Shown here piece after piece: positions 7,316 through 14,636 of a DNA stretch of 39,598 nucleotides. The stretch spans positions 1 to 39,598 of the forward strand of contig CAYOJF010000045.1 of the NCBI GenBank assembly GCA_964404215.1, written 5' to 3'. The DNA comes from Aureispira sp964404215. Its GTDB lineage: Bacteria; Bacteroidota; Bacteroidia; Chitinophagales; Saprospiraceae. Under the pieces are notes generated by a model. It was not told the DNA's origin, searched no databases, and saw only the letters and a list, made by a program, of their open reading frames with translations. The translations under genes and the position numbers were made by a program. Every line of letters begins with the position of its first letter. Positions within the stretch are counted from its first letter, which is position 1.

Positions 7316-9637
7316 ATGAACAAAATTACTTTTACGCTCTTTAGCATATTCTGTGCACAGGCATTATTAGCCCAAACCAACCTTCAATCTGTTAATTTTC
7401 CATTAGTAGATCAAGCTGGAAACACCCTAATCAATCCTTGGGCAGGAGGCATGAATTTACCTCAGTTTTCAGCAGTCGATTTCAACAACGATGGTATTAT
7501 GGACTTAGCGGTCTACGATAGAGATGGGCAGTGTGTCACTCCTTATATCAACAGAGGCACCCCCAACCAAGTAGATTATCACTATGCCCCTGAATATATT
7601 GATCGACTACCACAGGGTATCTTTAATTATATGCTTTTCAGAGATTACAACTGTGATGGTGTCATGGACATATTTGCTCATAACCAACCTTTTGGAGGAA
7701 GTTCTGGTATGGGGGTATGGGAAGGAAGCTATGATATAGATAATAAAATTCAGTACACCAAAATAGTAGAAACATTGAAGTATGATTACGGACGTACCTC
7801 CCTAAGGACGATCTTTGTTTTCAATACGGATGTACCTGCTGTAGATGATGTAGATGGTGATGGTGATCTGGATATTTTATGTTTTACATTGAATTTTTCT
7901 TTTGCCAAAAATATACAATACTATAAAAATACTTCTGTAGAAGATGGCTATGGCTGTGATTCCCTTATTTTCAGACTCGAAAATGAATGTTTTGGGCAGT
8001 TAGAAGAAACAGGTATAGCTAGTATTTGCAACTTTAGTCCTAATACAGATAGCTGTGCTAATAACCGTTATTGGCAAGGTCCATTACGTACGGTTATCCC
8101 ACATATCAATGAAGCTATGGCAAATAGCTACATGCGTAACGGAAGGCACATTGGAGCCAGTATATCTGCGACCATTGATTATGATGGTAATGGTACTAAA
8201 GATTTAGTACTAGGTGGTGTAAGTTACAAGAATATTAATATGGTTACTACTATCAACTATAACAACAGTGACTCTTTGTTAGCCGTAGCACAAGACACTT
8301 TCTTTCCTTCTTACAACAAGCCCGTTGATATTTTCACCTTTGCCTCTGCTTACTTTCTGGATGTAGACAATGATAATATCGTTGATATGATTACTGCTCC
8401 CACAGAGGCAAGCATTCTTTGTGAAGCGGTTAAAGATAGTGTCGCTTGGTATTATAAAAATACTAGTAGCACCTCTACTATGCAATTTGCTTTCCAACAA
8501 AAAGACTTCTTAGTCGGTGGAATGTTAGACTTGGGTCAAAATACATTTCCTGTTATTCATGACTTTGATGGTGATGGCTTATTAGATATTTTGCTTGGTG
8601 GAAAAGGGCGTTGTCAAGATCCATTAGTAACTGGTGTACAAGGTATAGGAACCTACAAAAAAGGACTCACATTACTTCGCAATACGGGTACCGCCACTGC
8701 TCCTAGTTTTGTAATAGCTACTCGTGACTATGCTCTATTAGACACGCTTAGTATTAATGAACCGCACCCTGCCTTAGGTGATATGGACGGTGATGGCGAT
8801 ATGGATATGATGATGGGTGGAAGTGATGGTAAAATTGCTTATTTTGAAAACAAAGGAGGAACAGGAAATCCTTGTCTGTGGAATAGTCCTATTTATAATT
8901 ATCAAGGTATTAACGTTGGAGGCAGTAGTGCACCTTCTCTAGGTGACCTAGATGGAGATGGAGATTTAGATCTTATTATTGGTGATTCTGGTGGTAATGT
9001 AAAATACTACGAAAATGGCGGTTCTATCGGTAACCCCATGTTCTCTCCTACTCCATTGACGGATACGCTTGGGGGATATGGTATTGCCGCTAATTTGGGA
9101 AGTATCACTACTCCTTTCTGTTATAATAATGGAGGAAATTGGGAATTATTCATCGGTCAACAAAGTGGCCAAATTGTTCACTTAAATAATATCAATAATA
9201 ACGTACTAGGTGTTTACGATACTCTATCAGAAAACTTACTAGGTAAAGACATTGGTAAAATGACTGATATTGCCGTAGCTGACCTAAATAATGATGGGTT
9301 CCTAGACTATGTCGTAGGAAATGTAAAAGGTGGTCTCAATATATTGACTGATCCACAAGCGATTCTTAGTCAAAACACTATCAATCAGCCTAAGCAAAAC
9401 TTACAGCTCTATCCTAATCCAGCTCATCAACATTTGAATATTGTATTGGATTATCCTACGACAGAGACCGTTTCGTTTACCTGTTACAATGCTCTAGGAC
9501 AAGCATTATTACAAAGTCAGAAAGCGGCTGGAGAGCAGCAGTATCAATTGGACATTAGTAATCTTCCTGCTGGTATTTACTTTTTGCAGTTAGAAACTGC
9601 CAACAAGCAAATTTCTGCTCCTTTTGTGAAGCAATAA
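7316..9637 (+). CDS. Secreted FG-GAP/VCBS repeat protein with T9SS sorting domain (tandem copy 2)
   Basis: A 773-residue near-duplicate of the preceding gene. By my count there are about 59 substitutions plus one extra residue (Leu in SILCEAV). It has the same signal peptide, the same series of Asp-rich FG-GAP/VCBS loops and the same T9SS tail from YPNPAHQH to the end KQ. The differences include loop residues (IGN versus IGD) and surface positions, and no loop or tail is lost, so both copies look functional. It has its own intergenic region with a weak -7-like TATATTTA at 7272-7279 and its own terminator. About 20 bases upstream of the ATG also resemble the first copy, so the duplication included the translation start region. 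The last base before the terminator region is 9637. Confidence 0.92.
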   Translation: MNKITFTLFSIFCAQALLAQTNLQSVNFPLVDQAGNTLINPWAGGMNLPQFSAVDFNNDGIMDLAVYDRDGQCVTPYINRGTPNQVDYHYAPEYIDRLPQGIFNYMLFRDYNCDGVMDIFAHNQPFGGSSGMGVWEGSYDIDNKIQYTKIVETLKYDYGRTSLRTIFVFNTDVPAVDDVDGDGDLDILCFTLNFSFAKNIQYYKNTSVEDGYGCDSLIFRLENECFGQLEETGIASICNFSPNTDSCANNRYWQGPLRTVIPHINEAMANSYMRNGRHIGASISATIDYDGNGTKDLVLGGVSYKNINMVTTINYNNSDSLLAVAQDTFFPSYNKPVDIFTFASAYFLDVDNDNIVDMITAPTEASILCEAVKDSVAWYYKNTSSTSTMQFAFQQKDFLVGGMLDLGQNTFPVIHDFDGDGLLDILLGGKGRCQDPLVTGVQGIGTYKKGLTLLRNTGTATAPSFVIATRDYALLDTLSINEPHPALGDMDGDGDMDMMMGGSDGKIAYFENKGGTGNPCLWNSPIYNYQGINVGGSSAPSLGDLDGDGDLDLIIGDSGGNVKYYENGGSIGNPMFSPTPLTDTLGGYGIAANLGSITTPFCYNNGGNWELFIGQQSGQIVHLNNINNNVLGVYDTLSENLLGKDIGKMTDIAVADLNNDGFLDYVVGNVKGGLNILTDPQAILSQNTINQPKQNLQLYPNPAHQHLNIVLDYPTTETVSFTCYNALGQALLQSQKAAGEQQYQLDISNLPAGIYFLQLETANKQISAPFVKQ
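7806..8037 (+). repeat. Perfect 232-bp match to 5348-5579 (tandem copy 2)
   Basis: The partner tract of 5348-5579, with no differences found on direct comparison. The first flanking differences are at 7805 (A versus G) and 8038 (T versus C). Confidence 0.9.
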
Positions 9638-9680
9638 AAATTAGTCTTTTAGAATAGTTTCTAATATAGAATTTCCATAT

Positions 9681-9720
9681 AAAAGCCCCCTAAATCACGT
9701 CTGATCTAGGGGGCTTTTTT
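9681..9720. terminator. Bidirectional rho-independent terminator between convergent genes
   Basis: AAAAGCCCCCTAAATCA, loop CGTC, TGATCTAGGGGGCTTTTTT forms a long hairpin with one mismatch. It has an A-run on the left and a T-run on the right, so it can stop transcription from both sides. It sits between the plus-strand FG-GAP gene and the minus-strand membrane protein gene. The stem core CCCCCTAAATC is shared with the terminator at 7214. Confidence 0.88.
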
Positions 9721-9763
9721 AACAACTTCATCTAGTAGAATTAAGCGTATAATCTCACTAAAA

Positions 9764-10333
9764 CTAGTCCTCACCCTCTTCTATAGGTCTTTTGCTAGCA
9801 TCTTCTACTTCTGTAGGTCCATCTATAATTCTTTGTTCTTCTAATGGCATTTCTTCGTCAGGAAAAACAGGCTCCTCTATAGGAAAGTCAGGCATCGAAG
9901 AGCCCTCGGTGTAATTCCTCCACGAATAATCATCGTAAACTACAACAGCCATTGTCCCATTACCTATCAAAAAAATAGGAATCAAAACTAGCCCAAAAGT
10001 ACGCCAAAGTTTAGCACTCTGCAATGCCATTTTTTGATAGCTCTCTACAGATTCTTCTTGATTGTAATTATCATTAGCCTTAGCAGAACGCCATGCCAAA
10101 TAACCAACCCATGCTACGCCCAGACTGATTATCAAAACACATAGCCCTATCAGTAATTCGAGCCAATATATACCAGAGACAGCCCCTAGAATAATCATAG
10201 CGGCAATACTCCCTAAAGGAACCAACATAAAAGCTCCAAATCGCAACCACCAACTCAATTTACTCAATTGTTTCTTCAACTTCGTTTCTTGCAGTTGACT
10301 TAAGTCACCATCATCCAATATCCGTTCTTCCAT
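9764..10333 (-). CDS. Small membrane protein with three helices and an acidic tail
   Basis: A 189-residue protein with a charged N-terminus, three predicted membrane helices (about 28-52, 56-83 and 113-135) and a long acidic, Pro-rich tail (about 145-189, motifs such as FPIEEPVFPDEEMP). I do not recognise a characterised family; it loosely resembles uncharacterised DUF5362-type Bacteroidota membrane proteins. Its ATG overlaps the channel gene's stop codon by one base (TAATG), which points to translational coupling. It may therefore assist or modulate the channel, but that is inference. It is the last gene of a three-gene minus-strand operon. Confidence 0.8.
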   Translation of the reverse strand: MEERILDDGDLSQLQETKLKKQLSKLSWWLRFGAFMLVPLGSIAAMIILGAVSGIYWLELLIGLCVLIISLGVAWVGYLAWRSAKANDNYNQEESVESYQKMALQSAKLWRTFGLVLIPIFLIGNGTMAVVVYDDYSWRNYTEGSSMPDFPIEEPVFPDEEMPLEEQRIIDGPTEVEDASKRPIEEGED

Positions 10334-11388
10334 TAGCGTAAGATTTTTTGTTCAAAAGCATCAATTTGATTTTTATCTCCTAATACCACTAGAGCCATTC
10401 CTATTCCAATTTTAACGTCTGGTCTAGGGTTCACATCATATTTACCATCTGCATAACGCATTCCAATGATATTCACCCCTGCTTTTCCTCTCAAATCCAA
10501 TTCACTAATTGACTTATGTTGAAATTCTGGTAAAAGCTGTCCAAATTCTACTTCTTTGAAATGAATAGCCACCTCGCCCATATTAGAGATAATACTGAAA
10601 AATTCTACTACATTAGGTTGATTAATTAATGTAGCCATGTAAAACCCTCCTATTACCTCTGATAATACAGCATAATCTGCTCCTGCTCTCAATAGCTTTT
10701 TTTCAGCTCTTTGATCCGCTGCCCTAGTAATAATCCGAATAGATGGATTCAACTCTCTTGCCGTCAATACCGTATATACATTGAAAGCAGCGGCACTATA
10801 AGTCACTACTATAGCCTTCGCTTTTTCTATTCCTGCCTCTAGCAGTACTTCATCGTCATTAGCATCCCCTCTAAGGTAAAAATACCCCAGTTCTCTCGCC
10901 TCAATTTCTTTTTCTGCTGAGGGCTCTACAATTACGAAAGGTAACTCATTTTTAACCAACTCCTGACAAACCTGTTTCCCATGTCTCCCAAAACCGCAAA
11001 CAATGGTATGATTTTCCAATTTTTTTATTTTTTTGTATGTGGTATAGTGTTGCAAAAATCGACGCATCTCTCCTTCTATCAAAAAGGAAGATATAATCGT
11101 CAAGCCATAAGCAAAGATACCAAGATTAAATACAATCAAAAAGGAGGCAAACAACTGTCCTGCCGCTCCAAGTGGTTTTACCTCTCCATATCCTACAGTT
11201 GACAGTGTAATAATAGTCATATAGAAAGCCTCTGCGAAACTATAATCGCTAATACACATGAAGCCAACTACCCCTGTAATTGTTGTAGCGAACAACAATA
11301 AAACAGCAACCAAAAATTTACGGATATACTGATTGAAACGCTCAAAACGTTTCCTTCTAACATTATCAACCAAATTACTGGGGAGCAT
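10333..11388 (-). CDS. Two-helix potassium channel with cytoplasmic RCK (TrkA-N/TrkA-C) domain
   Basis: A 351-residue protein with helix 1 at about 23-44, a pore helix, the selectivity filter TVGYG at 64-68 and helix 2 at about 76-102. This is the classic Kch/MthK-type pore. The cytoplasmic part starts at about 127 with IVCGFGRHG, the Rossmann nucleotide-binding loop of TrkA-N/RCK domains. A TrkA-C-like module follows at about 265-350. Such channels pass K+ and are gated by ligands (Ca2+, nucleotides) bound to the RCK ring; the ligand here cannot be told. The length is typical for the family. It starts 3 bases after the pseudouridine synthase stop and overlaps the next gene by one base. Confidence 0.93.
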   Translation of the reverse strand: MLPSNLVDNVRRKRFERFNQYIRKFLVAVLLLFATTITGVVGFMCISDYSFAEAFYMTIITLSTVGYGEVKPLGAAGQLFASFLIVFNLGIFAYGLTIISSFLIEGEMRRFLQHYTTYKKIKKLENHTIVCGFGRHGKQVCQELVKNELPFVIVEPSAEKEIEARELGYFYLRGDANDDEVLLEAGIEKAKAIVVTYSAAAFNVYTVLTARELNPSIRIITRAADQRAEKKLLRAGADYAVLSEVIGGFYMATLINQPNVVEFFSIISNMGEVAIHFKEVEFGQLLPEFQHKSISELDLRGKAGVNIIGMRYADGKYDVNPRPDVKIGIGMALVVLGDKNQIDAFEQKILR

Positions 11389-11391
11389 TTT

Positions 11392-12120
11392 TTAAGCTTT
11401 ATTCCATTTACGTAGTTGATTTAACGCTGCTCGCATATCTTTGGGCAATGGGCACTCCACAGCAACTTTTGCTTGTGTAATAGGATGCTCAAAGGAGAGT
11501 GAATACGCATGTAGTGGCACCCGACTCAACAAAGGATTCTCTTGTGTATCTTTCTTTAAATTAAATTTTTTGCGTTTGATTTCAGACAAGAATAATGATC
11601 GTTTCTGTGCATAGGCAACATCCACGGCCAATGGATGCCCCAGATGTTTTAGGTGCACTCTAATCTGGTGCATTCTCCCTGTCATAATCTGTACATCTAC
11701 CAAAGCATAACTCGCAAAACTTTCTTTTACTTCATAATTTGTGGTGGAAGGCTTTCCTCTTTTGATGTCTATTCGCATAGTCCCATTAGTATTGGGCGAC
11801 AATCCAGCGTCTATCACTCCTTTTGGATTAATTGGCGTTCCTTTTACCAATGCATAGTAATGTTTCTCAGGCTTTCTAGCCTCAAATTGTTGACTCATCA
11901 ACTTATGCGTCTCTTTTGTCTTTGCAAAACAAATGAGTCCACTCGTACCTTTATCCAATCTATGAACAATGTAAATATTAGTATAGATCTTCTTTAATTC
12001 TTGGTACAAATTAGGAATATCAGGACGAAAACGATCTGGGATCGTCAACAAGCCACTAAATTTATTTGCTATGAGCAGATGCTCATCTTCGTAAATGATT
12101 TCGTAAGATTTTTTTGCCAT
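11392..12120 (-). CDS. RluA-type RNA pseudouridine synthase
   Basis: A 242-residue protein with the RluA-family catalytic motif HRLDKGTSGL at 53-62, Asp56 being the nucleophile. Downstream family segments include KHYYALVKG and the TGRMHQIRVHLKHLGHPLAVD region, with the HPL and ARG-containing elements expected of the fold. It isomerises uridine to pseudouridine in rRNA or tRNA. The exact target position cannot be assigned from sequence. There is no N-terminal S4 domain, which fits the smaller RluA-like proteins. It is the first gene of the operon with the potassium channel. An inverted repeat lies 17 bases upstream of its ATG. Confidence 0.92.
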   Translation of the reverse strand: MAKKSYEIIYEDEHLLIANKFSGLLTIPDRFRPDIPNLYQELKKIYTNIYIVHRLDKGTSGLICFAKTKETHKLMSQQFEARKPEKHYYALVKGTPINPKGVIDAGLSPNTNGTMRIDIKRGKPSTTNYEVKESFASYALVDVQIMTGRMHQIRVHLKHLGHPLAVDVAYAQKRSLFLSEIKRKKFNLKKDTQENPLLSRVPLHAYSLSFEHPITQAKVAVECPLPKDMRAALNQLRKWNKA

Positions 12121-12137
12121 TATTTTATTTATAATCG

Positions 12138-12162
12138 ACTTCGTTTGTTATCAAAACGAAGT
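12138..12162. promoter_or_regulatory. Inverted repeat in divergent promoter region, possible operator
   Basis: The perfect 9-base arms ACTTCGTTT and AAACGAAGT are separated by GTTATCA. The repeat lies between the divergent pseudouridine synthase and Nudix-regulator genes, 17 bases from the former ATG and about 115 bases from the latter. It has no T-run, so a terminator is unlikely. It could be an operator for the neighbouring Nudix regulator or an mRNA leader hairpin. Confidence 0.4.
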
Positions 12163-12276
12163 AGCTGTATATTAGAGGTTATTAAGTATTAAAATTATAT
12201 AAATAGGCTTATCATTTCCCAAAAAAGTTAATGGAGTTGCCCACTCTAAACAAAATTACTAAAAATTAAAGCAACT

Positions 12277-12984
12277 ATGAGTTTTTCTAATGATAATCTG
12301 CCTTGGAGGATTGCTGTTGATTGTGTCATTTTTGGTCTTGACCAAAGTGTTGATATTAGGGTATTACTCATCAAAAGAGCCATCGAACCCTATATTGGCC
12401 AATGGGCACTTCCTGGGGGATTTGTACTCGACCAAGAAACACTAGATGATGCTGCCCGTAGAGAACTAAAAGAAGAAACAGGTGTAGAGAATGTTTTCAT
12501 CGAACAACTGTACACTTTTGGGCATCCAGACCGAGATCCTAGAGGTCGAGTCATTAGTGTCGCTTATTATGCCTTAGTTAATCTCCAAGAACACCCTACC
12601 CATGCTGCCTCTGATGCTAAAGATGCTCAGTGGTTTACGATTGACAAACTCCCCCCACTTGCCTTCGATCATGCCACTATCCTTGATACCGCTATCAAGC
12701 GTTTAGATGCTAAGGTTCGTTATCAGCCGATTGGATTTGAGTTATTACCCGAAAAATTTACCTTGAGTGAATTGCAACATTTGTATGAAACTATCATTGG
12801 TCAACCACTTAATCGGAGAAATTTTCGTTCTAAAATACTAAAAATGGGTATATTAGAACAACTTGAGCGTCAAACAAATGTCGCTCATCGCCCTGCTTAC
12901 TTATATAAGTTCAATGCCGAAAAATATGGAGAACTGACCAAAAAAGGATTTGAATTTGCGATTTCGCCTCCTAAAGAACGCTAG
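12277..12984 (+). CDS. Nudix-domain winged-helix transcription regulator (NrtR/AraR-like)
   Basis: A 235-residue protein. The N-terminal Nudix domain has an intact box at 48-70 (G-x5-E-x7-REL-x-EE-x-GV), so hydrolase activity is possible. The C-terminal 85 residues look like the winged helix of NrtR-type regulators, with the typical RRNFRSKILKMGIL segment. Known relatives either sense ADP-ribose and repress NAD synthesis genes (NrtR) or sense arabinose in Bacteroides (AraR). No NAD or sugar genes are in this window, so the target is unknown; the divergent operon with the inverted repeat at 12138 is one candidate. The stop codon TAG overlaps the left end of a palindromic repeat element. Confidence 0.88.
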   Translation: MSFSNDNLPWRIAVDCVIFGLDQSVDIRVLLIKRAIEPYIGQWALPGGFVLDQETLDDAARRELKEETGVENVFIEQLYTFGHPDRDPRGRVISVAYYALVNLQEHPTHAASDAKDAQWFTIDKLPPLAFDHATILDTAIKRLDAKVRYQPIGFELLPEKFTLSELQHLYETIIGQPLNRRNFRSKILKMGILEQLERQTNVAHRPAYLYKFNAEKYGELTKKGFEFAISPPKER

Positions 12985-13160
12985 AGCATGTTGAAGAATT
13001 AAGTTCTTCAACATCAACGATTTGGGCGAAAATGAATTGATTTCAGGATTGAATAAGCCTCTTTTTGAGTTTGATAGCCTAGCTATCATGACTTAAAAAA
13101 GGTGCGATTAAATTCTAAATCAGACATTTGCAGCTTGAAGTTAATTTTTAAACAGGCTCT
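12983..13160. mobile_element. MITE-like element: 178-bp full-length imperfect palindrome
   Basis: The ends match as inverted repeats. The left end, AGAGCATGTTGAAGAATTAA and the next four bases, agrees with the reverse complement of the right end at 20 of 24 positions. Similarity continues inward (GATTTCAGGATTGAATAAGC against GATTTAGAATTTAATCGC) to a central GATAGC-CTA-GCTATC turn at 13073-13087, so nearly the whole element can fold on itself. It has no coding capacity. A clean target duplication is not visible. It is either a non-autonomous insertion-sequence derivative or two abutting insertion-sequence ends. Confidence 0.55.
12988..13014 (+). terminator. Strong hairpin just after the Nudix gene, possible terminator
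   Basis: The perfect 11-base arms ATGTTGAAGAA and TTCTTCAACAT enclose TTAAG, 4 bases after the TAG. No good T-run follows, so termination would be weak or factor-assisted. The hairpin is part of the left arm of the palindromic element. Confidence 0.35.
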
Positions 13161-13175
13161 TAGACAAACCATCCT

Positions 13176-14627
13176 ATGCAAAAAACTTCTCTTTTATATT
13201 CCTTATTATTTGTACTATTCTATTGGAATACAGCCCTACTAGGACAAGATACGCACTACTGGACACAACAGTTTGGAGCTCGGTCAGCCCTGTTAGGTGG
13301 AGCTGTTATTCATGGACTAGAGAGCAATAGTGCCGTTTATTACAATCCTGCTACACTTGCCTTTATTCGTCGCAATACTATATCACTCAACACCTCTCTC
13401 TACAAGTATGAAGATATTACGGTCAAAAATGGTGGCGGGACTGGAGTAGATTTGCAATCTCAACGAATTAGTCTGTATCAGAATATGATTTCTGGTTTAC
13501 TAACCAAAACTCCAGAAAAACGCTATCGGATTGGATTCAATATTTTGACCCGTACACAAACTAATTTTGATTTTAATGTACAATATGAAGCCATAAAGGA
13601 AATTATTGCCAGTCAAGATGGAGAGGAATTCTACTTGGGTAATATTGAATTGCGAACGAATATCAACGAGACTTGGGGATGTTTAGGAGGTGGTTATCGT
13701 CTAAGTGATAATTTTTCTCTAGGCTTGACTGCTATTATAGCCTATAGAAATCATCGTCATCAAGTCGGTTATGCGGGCAAAGCTCTTAATACTCCTGACT
13801 CTGCTTCGGTCGCCAATGGGGCTTCTATTTTCATGGCTTCTAATACTGTTGATTTTGATTTCAGAACAAATATTGTTAGTTTATTATTCAAGGCTGGTTT
13901 TCATGCTCGATTTGGACGTTTCCGATTTGGGCTTAATTTGACCACACCTTCGGTAGGGCTTTGGGGACAAGCAAGGGTACAACGAGAAGAGCTACAAACC
14001 AATTTACCTGGCAATAGAGACCAACTCAAAGCCGATGAACAACGCTATTTGCGTTCACAATATCGTTACCCTGTTACGGTTGGTTTTGGAGCTGCTTATA
14101 TTTATACACAAGGAATGATTAGTATTGCTTCAGAATATTTTGGACCAGTATACAGTTATGAAATGATAGAAGCCAATGCTTCCGACCCTACATTTCCTAG
14201 TTTTTTGAGCAATGGTGTAGAGCAATTTTTGACCGTTTATCAAGGAGCAGATCCAGTAATAAATTTTGGTTTAGGCTGGGAACAAGAAATAACTAAAAAA
14301 ATAAAGTTACATTTGGGGGTACGTACTGATTTTACGTATGCTCGTACCGCAAATAGAGTATTTGGGTTAACACCTGTTAGTGCTCCTATTGATATTTATC
14401 ATTTTTCGGCAGGAGTTTCTTTTCGTCGTAGAGCAAGCCGAATAAGCATAGGGTTCAATTACAGCTATGCCAATAGAAACATCCTCCAATTCGTCAATCT
14501 ATCAGAGCCCGTGATTGATGCACAGCAACGTTTATTCCTATTCGGTTCTAGGGTAAATAATGCTCAAATAACTGCTCATAGTATTACCGCTATGATTGGT
14601 TATACTTATTATTTTGCATTGAAATAA
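13176..14627 (+). CDS. Outer membrane protein, FadL/TodX (OmpP1) family-like beta-barrel
   Basis: A 483-residue protein with a signal peptide (MQKTSLLYSL to ALLGQ). The early segment ARSALLGGAVIHG followed by NSAVYYNPATLAF is the hallmark of FadL/OmpP1 proteins, in which the N-terminus plugs the barrel. The remainder alternates polar and hydrophobic residues with many Tyr/Phe/Gly and ends in an aromatic-rich strand (MIGYTYYFALK), as outer membrane barrels do. Relatives take up long-chain fatty acids or other hydrophobic compounds; the substrate is not shown here. Its ATG lies 16 bases past the palindromic element, so the element's right end may carry promoter sequence. It is followed after 9 bases by the helicase gene. 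Confidence 0.87.
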   Translation: MQKTSLLYSLLFVLFYWNTALLGQDTHYWTQQFGARSALLGGAVIHGLESNSAVYYNPATLAFIRRNTISLNTSLYKYEDITVKNGGGTGVDLQSQRISLYQNMISGLLTKTPEKRYRIGFNILTRTQTNFDFNVQYEAIKEIIASQDGEEFYLGNIELRTNINETWGCLGGGYRLSDNFSLGLTAIIAYRNHRHQVGYAGKALNTPDSASVANGASIFMASNTVDFDFRTNIVSLLFKAGFHARFGRFRFGLNLTTPSVGLWGQARVQREELQTNLPGNRDQLKADEQRYLRSQYRYPVTVGFGAAYIYTQGMISIASEYFGPVYSYEMIEANASDPTFPSFLSNGVEQFLTVYQGADPVINFGLGWEQEITKKIKLHLGVRTDFTYARTANRVFGLTPVSAPIDIYHFSAGVSFRRRASRISIGFNYSYANRNILQFVNLSEPVIDAQQRLFLFGSRVNNAQITAHSITAMIGYTYYFALK

Positions 14628-14636
14628 AATTTCTGA

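Noticed and set aside
11653..11997. A 114-codon plus-strand frame
   Set aside because: It is opposite the pseudouridine synthase gene with intact catalytic motifs.
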